Assembly (NCBI RefSeq): GCF_014654675.1
Contig: NZ_BNBC01000029.1
Location: forward strand, 1-54,514
Direction: 5' to 3'
Length of the DNA stretch: 54,514 bases
From: Streptomyces spiralis
GTDB taxonomy: Bacteria; Actinomycetota; Actinomycetes; Streptomycetales; Streptomycetaceae
Positions within the stretch are counted from its first letter, which is position 1; each line of letters begins with the position of its first letter. A program made the translations under genes and the position numbers. Positions 52,197-54,514 of this stretch are shown here, piece after piece. Under the pieces are notes generated by a model. It made no database searches. It saw only the letters and a program-made list of their open reading frames with translations, and was not told the origin of the DNA.

Positions 52197-52600
52197 GTCG
52201 CTCTCCCCCTCTGGGTGTCTGCGGTGTCTCCAGCGCACGTAACGCGTGAGAGGCCGGACTTGTGCCCGCCTCGAGGCGGAGATTTTGCCTCACATCAAGG
52301 TCTGTTACTCAATCGACACCCAACCGGACTCCTCAAGAGTGATCGGCTTGGATGGCGATGGGGACCGTACACGGTTCGATTGGCGCAGTTCAAAGCGGCC
52401 TCACCGTGTACTTCCCGTGATCAGGGCCCTTGAAAACCAGGACTTTCCCGGCTTTTCAGCCCTCCCCATGATCACGCAGAGTGTATGGCCAGAAATCCGC
52501 ACATGTGATCGATCACACAGGAGACAGCTGCGGCGGGCCCTCGAAAATTCCGCGCAAAGCGAACATCTCCTTGGGTGGGCGCCATGTCGGGGTCATGATC
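52197..52600. other. Intergenic DNA upstream of DUF4193
   Basis: About 400 bases between the cutS and DUF4193 genes (both minus strand) hold no gene. A/T is higher than around it. A perfect 14-base palindrome TGTGATCGATCACA lies at 52504-52517. The DUF4193 promoter should be on the minus strand here, but I see no clear -35/-10 pair. Confidence 0.5.
52504..52517. promoter_or_regulatory. 14-bp perfect palindrome
   Basis: TGTGATCGATCACA resembles a CRP/FNR-type site but has four, not six, bases between TGTGA and TCACA. It lies about 85 bases after the cutS stop and 300 before DUF4193, so a role is uncertain. Confidence 0.35.
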
Positions 52601-53833
52601 TCAGACCGGCAGGGTGACGCGCATCACGAGCCCGCCCCCCTCGCGCGGCTGGGCCGAGATGTGGCCGCCGTGCGCCCGTGCCACCGAGCGCGCGATCGAC
52701 AGGCCCAGTCCGACGCCCTTGTCGCTGCCGGTGCGCTCGGTCCGCAGCCGTCTGAACGGCTCGAAGAGGTTGTCGATCTCGTACGCCGGAACGACCGGCC
52801 CGGTGTTCGTGACCACCACCACCGCCTGGCCGTGCTGGACGTCCGTGTCGACCTCCACCCAGCCGTCTTCCGGCACGTTGTACCGGACCGCGTTCTGCAC
52901 CAGGTTCAGCGCGATCCGCTCCAGCAGCACACCGTTGCCCTGGACCACGGCGGGCTTGCGCGCCCCGCGGATCTCGACACCCTTGGCCTGCGCCTCCCCG
53001 TGCACCTGGTCGATGGCCTGTGTGGCCACCTCGGCCAGGTCCACCGGCTTGCGCTCGACGATCTGGTTGTCGCTGCGGGCGAGCAGCAGCAGACCCTCGA
53101 CGAGCTGCTCGCTGCGCTCGTTGGTGGCCAGCAGGGTCTTGCCCAGCTGCTGGAGCTCCACCGGGGCGCCCGGGTCGGACAGGTGCACTTCCAGGAGGGT
53201 GCGGTTGATCGCCAGCGGTGTGCGCAGCTCGTGCGACGCGTTGCCCACGAAGCGCTGCTGGGCGGTGAAGGCCCGCTGCAGCCGCTCCAGCATGTCGTCG
53301 AACGTGTCCGCGAGCTCCTTCAGCTCGTCGTCCGGGCCGTCCAGCTCGATCCGCCGGGACAGATCGGAACCGGCCACCGCGCGGGCGGTCCGGGTGATCC
53401 GGCCGAGCGGTGACAGGACCCGGCCGGCCATCGCGTAGCCGAAGGCGAAGGCGATCACCGCGAGACCCAGCAGTGCCAGCAGCGAGCGGCTGAGCAGGTC
53501 GTCCAGGGCGTGCTGGCGCTGCTGGTTCACACACTCGTTCATGGCGCTGTTGAACTCGCTGGGCGAGGCCTGGGCCGGCAGATTGCAGATCGTGCTGGTG
53601 ACCTTGCCCTCGACGATCTTGAAGGGCAGGTCACTGCCCGCGTTGAGCGCCTGGGCGGCCAGCAGGTAGATGATCGACAGCAGCAGGATGCCGGCGATCA
53701 GGAACATGCCGCCGTACAGCAGCGTCAGTCGTATCCGGATGGTCGGACGCAGCCACGGGAAGGGCGGCTCCGGCCTTCTGGGGTCCCACGTGGGCTTCGG
53801 GGGCGCCTGGGGCGGCGCGGGTGTCGCGGCCAC
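52601..53833 (-). CDS. cutS: CutS sensor histidine kinase
   Basis: This encodes 410 residues from GTG 53833, six bases after the cutR stop. Helix one is at about residues 34-60 (IRLTLLYGGMFLIAGILLLS) and helix two at about 115-135 (LLALLGLAVIAFAFGYAM). Between them is an extracytoplasmic loop with two Cys (ICNLP and NECVN), which might form a disulfide. HAMP (RVLSPLGRITRTARAV), H-box ASHELRTPLA (His201), N-box (LVQNAVRYN) and G-box (GVGLGLSIARSV) follow. With CutR it controls secretion-stress or antibiotic-related genes in other Streptomyces. The extracytoplasmic Cys pair fits sensing of thiol or protein-folding state, an inference. Confidence 0.95.
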   Translation of the reverse strand: MAATPAPPQAPPKPTWDPRRPEPPFPWLRPTIRIRLTLLYGGMFLIAGILLLSIIYLLAAQALNAGSDLPFKIVEGKVTSTICNLPAQASPSEFNSAMNECVNQQRQHALDDLLSRSLLALLGLAVIAFAFGYAMAGRVLSPLGRITRTARAVAGSDLSRRIELDGPDDELKELADTFDDMLERLQRAFTAQQRFVGNASHELRTPLAINRTLLEVHLSDPGAPVELQQLGKTLLATNERSEQLVEGLLLLARSDNQIVERKPVDLAEVATQAIDQVHGEAQAKGVEIRGARKPAVVQGNGVLLERIALNLVQNAVRYNVPEDGWVEVDTDVQHGQAVVVVTNTGPVVPAYEIDNLFEPFRRLRTERTGSDKGVGLGLSIARSVARAHGGHISAQPREGGGLVMRVTLPV

Positions 53834-53839
53834 GGCGGA

Positions 53840-54493
53840 TCAGATCCGGTAGCCGGAGCCGGGCACGGTGACGATCACCGGGGGCTCGCCCAGCTTGCGG
53901 CGCAGGGTCATCACGGTGACACGCACGACGTTGGTGAACGGGTCCGTGTTCTCGTCCCAGGCCTTCTCCAGCAGCTGCTCGGCCGAGACGACCGCGCCCT
54001 CGCTGCGCATGAGGACCTCCAGGACGGCGAACTCCTTCGGCGCCAGCTGGACCTCCCTGCCGTCGCGGAAGACCTCGCGGCGGTTGGGGTCCAGCTTGAT
54101 CCCGGCACGCTCCAGAACGGGCGGCAGGGGCACGCTGGTGCGCCGGCCGAGGGCACGCACGCGTGCCGTGAGCTCGCTGAACGCGAACGGCTTGGGCAGA
54201 TAGTCGTCGGCGCCGATCTCCAGGCCCTCCACACGGTCGCTGACGTCGCCCGACGCGGTGAGCATCAGCACGCGCGTGGGCATGCCGAGCTCGACGATCT
54301 TGCGGCAGACGTCGTCGCCGTGCACCAGCGGGAGGTCGCGGTCGAGGACGACCACGTCGTAGTCGTTGACGCCGATGCGCTCCAGGGCGGCCGCACCGTC
54401 GTACACGACGTCGACGGCCATGGCCTCCCGGCGCAGTCCGGTGGCCACCGCATCGGCGAGCAGCTGCTCGTCCTCGACGACGAGTACGCGCAC
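53840..54493 (-). CDS. cutR: CutR response regulator
   Basis: This encodes 217 residues from GTG 54493; AGGAAGGA lies seven to nine bases upstream, close to the window edge. OmpR type: acidic EDE at 7-9, phospho-acceptor Asp51 in VVVLDRDLPLVHGD, LMLTASGD switch, Lys in YLPKPFAFSEL. The winged helix (LAPKEFAVLEVLMR, TNVVRVTVMTLRRKL) ends in VPGSGYRI. It is activated by CutS, and its genes are consecutive and six bases apart. No target promoter can be named from this window. Confidence 0.96.
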   Translation of the reverse strand: MRVLVVEDEQLLADAVATGLRREAMAVDVVYDGAAALERIGVNDYDVVVLDRDLPLVHGDDVCRKIVELGMPTRVLMLTASGDVSDRVEGLEIGADDYLPKPFAFSELTARVRALGRRTSVPLPPVLERAGIKLDPNRREVFRDGREVQLAPKEFAVLEVLMRSEGAVVSAEQLLEKAWDENTDPFTNVVRVTVMTLRRKLGEPPVIVTVPGSGYRI

Positions 54494-54514
54494 GTCGCTT
54501 GTCCTTCCTGATGT

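Overview
The window is Streptomyces or close-relative chromosome. GC content is very high with strong third-position GC bias, so the antisense frames stay open for thousands of bases. GTG and TTG starts are common, Tat and lipoprotein signals look actinobacterial, and many families are Streptomyces staples (CutRS, DUF3159, DUF3710, DUF4193, DUF6882, CpnT-like RHS toxins). I see no rRNA, tRNA, CRISPR array, insertion sequence or replication origin. All family names are from reading the translated sequence; no database search was run.

Left accessory part (1-26.5 kb). After a gene tail and a small membrane protein comes the most unusual locus. Two different CHAT (caspase-like) proteins are divergently transcribed (506-2653 on minus, 2765-5296 on plus), each with a His/Cys pair. 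They are followed by one enormous gene (5510-15082) for a 3190-residue protein of unrecognised type. The arrangement suggests an uncharacterised protease-based conflict or cell-death system. Next is an operon of two small membrane proteins and a GTP cyclohydrolase I (FolE), divergent from a winged-helix regulator with a C-terminal cysteine set. Then come a decayed ring-cleavage dioxygenase/transporter remnant, a CpnT/RHS polymorphic toxin with a nuclease tip and a SMI1/KNR4 immunity gene, a DUF6882 gene, a Gfo/Idh/MocA oxidoreductase, and an intact MarR gene facing a decayed aldo/keto reductase.

Glycoside cluster (26.6-36.7 kb). This holds a secreted (Tat) GH3 enzyme with a PA14 insert, a cytoplasmic GH78 alpha-L-rhamnosidase, an ABC sugar importer (binding lipoprotein and two permeases, no ATPase, so a shared MsiK-type ATPase is inferred) and a LacI regulator. 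Operator-like dyads lie in both divergent promoters. It looks like a complete import-and-hydrolyse module for a rhamnosylated glycoside. A MITE-like repeat with 11-bp inverted ends separates it from the core block.

Right core part (37-54.5 kb). TrmA-type RNA methyltransferase, KimA-type potassium importer, two RCK/TrkA proteins, DUF3159, OB-fold protein, DUF3710, dUTPase, DUF3093 and DUF4193 follow the same order as I recall around ceoB/ceoC-dut in mycobacteria. KdpDE and an orphan ABC ATPase are inserted in the block, and CutRS follows. Potassium handling (KimA, two RCK proteins, KdpDE) is the common theme. Intergenic DNA here carries several tandem repeats, including 21 bp x3 upstream of kdpD and about 63 bp x4.5 beside DUF3159, and a perfect 46-bp palindrome.
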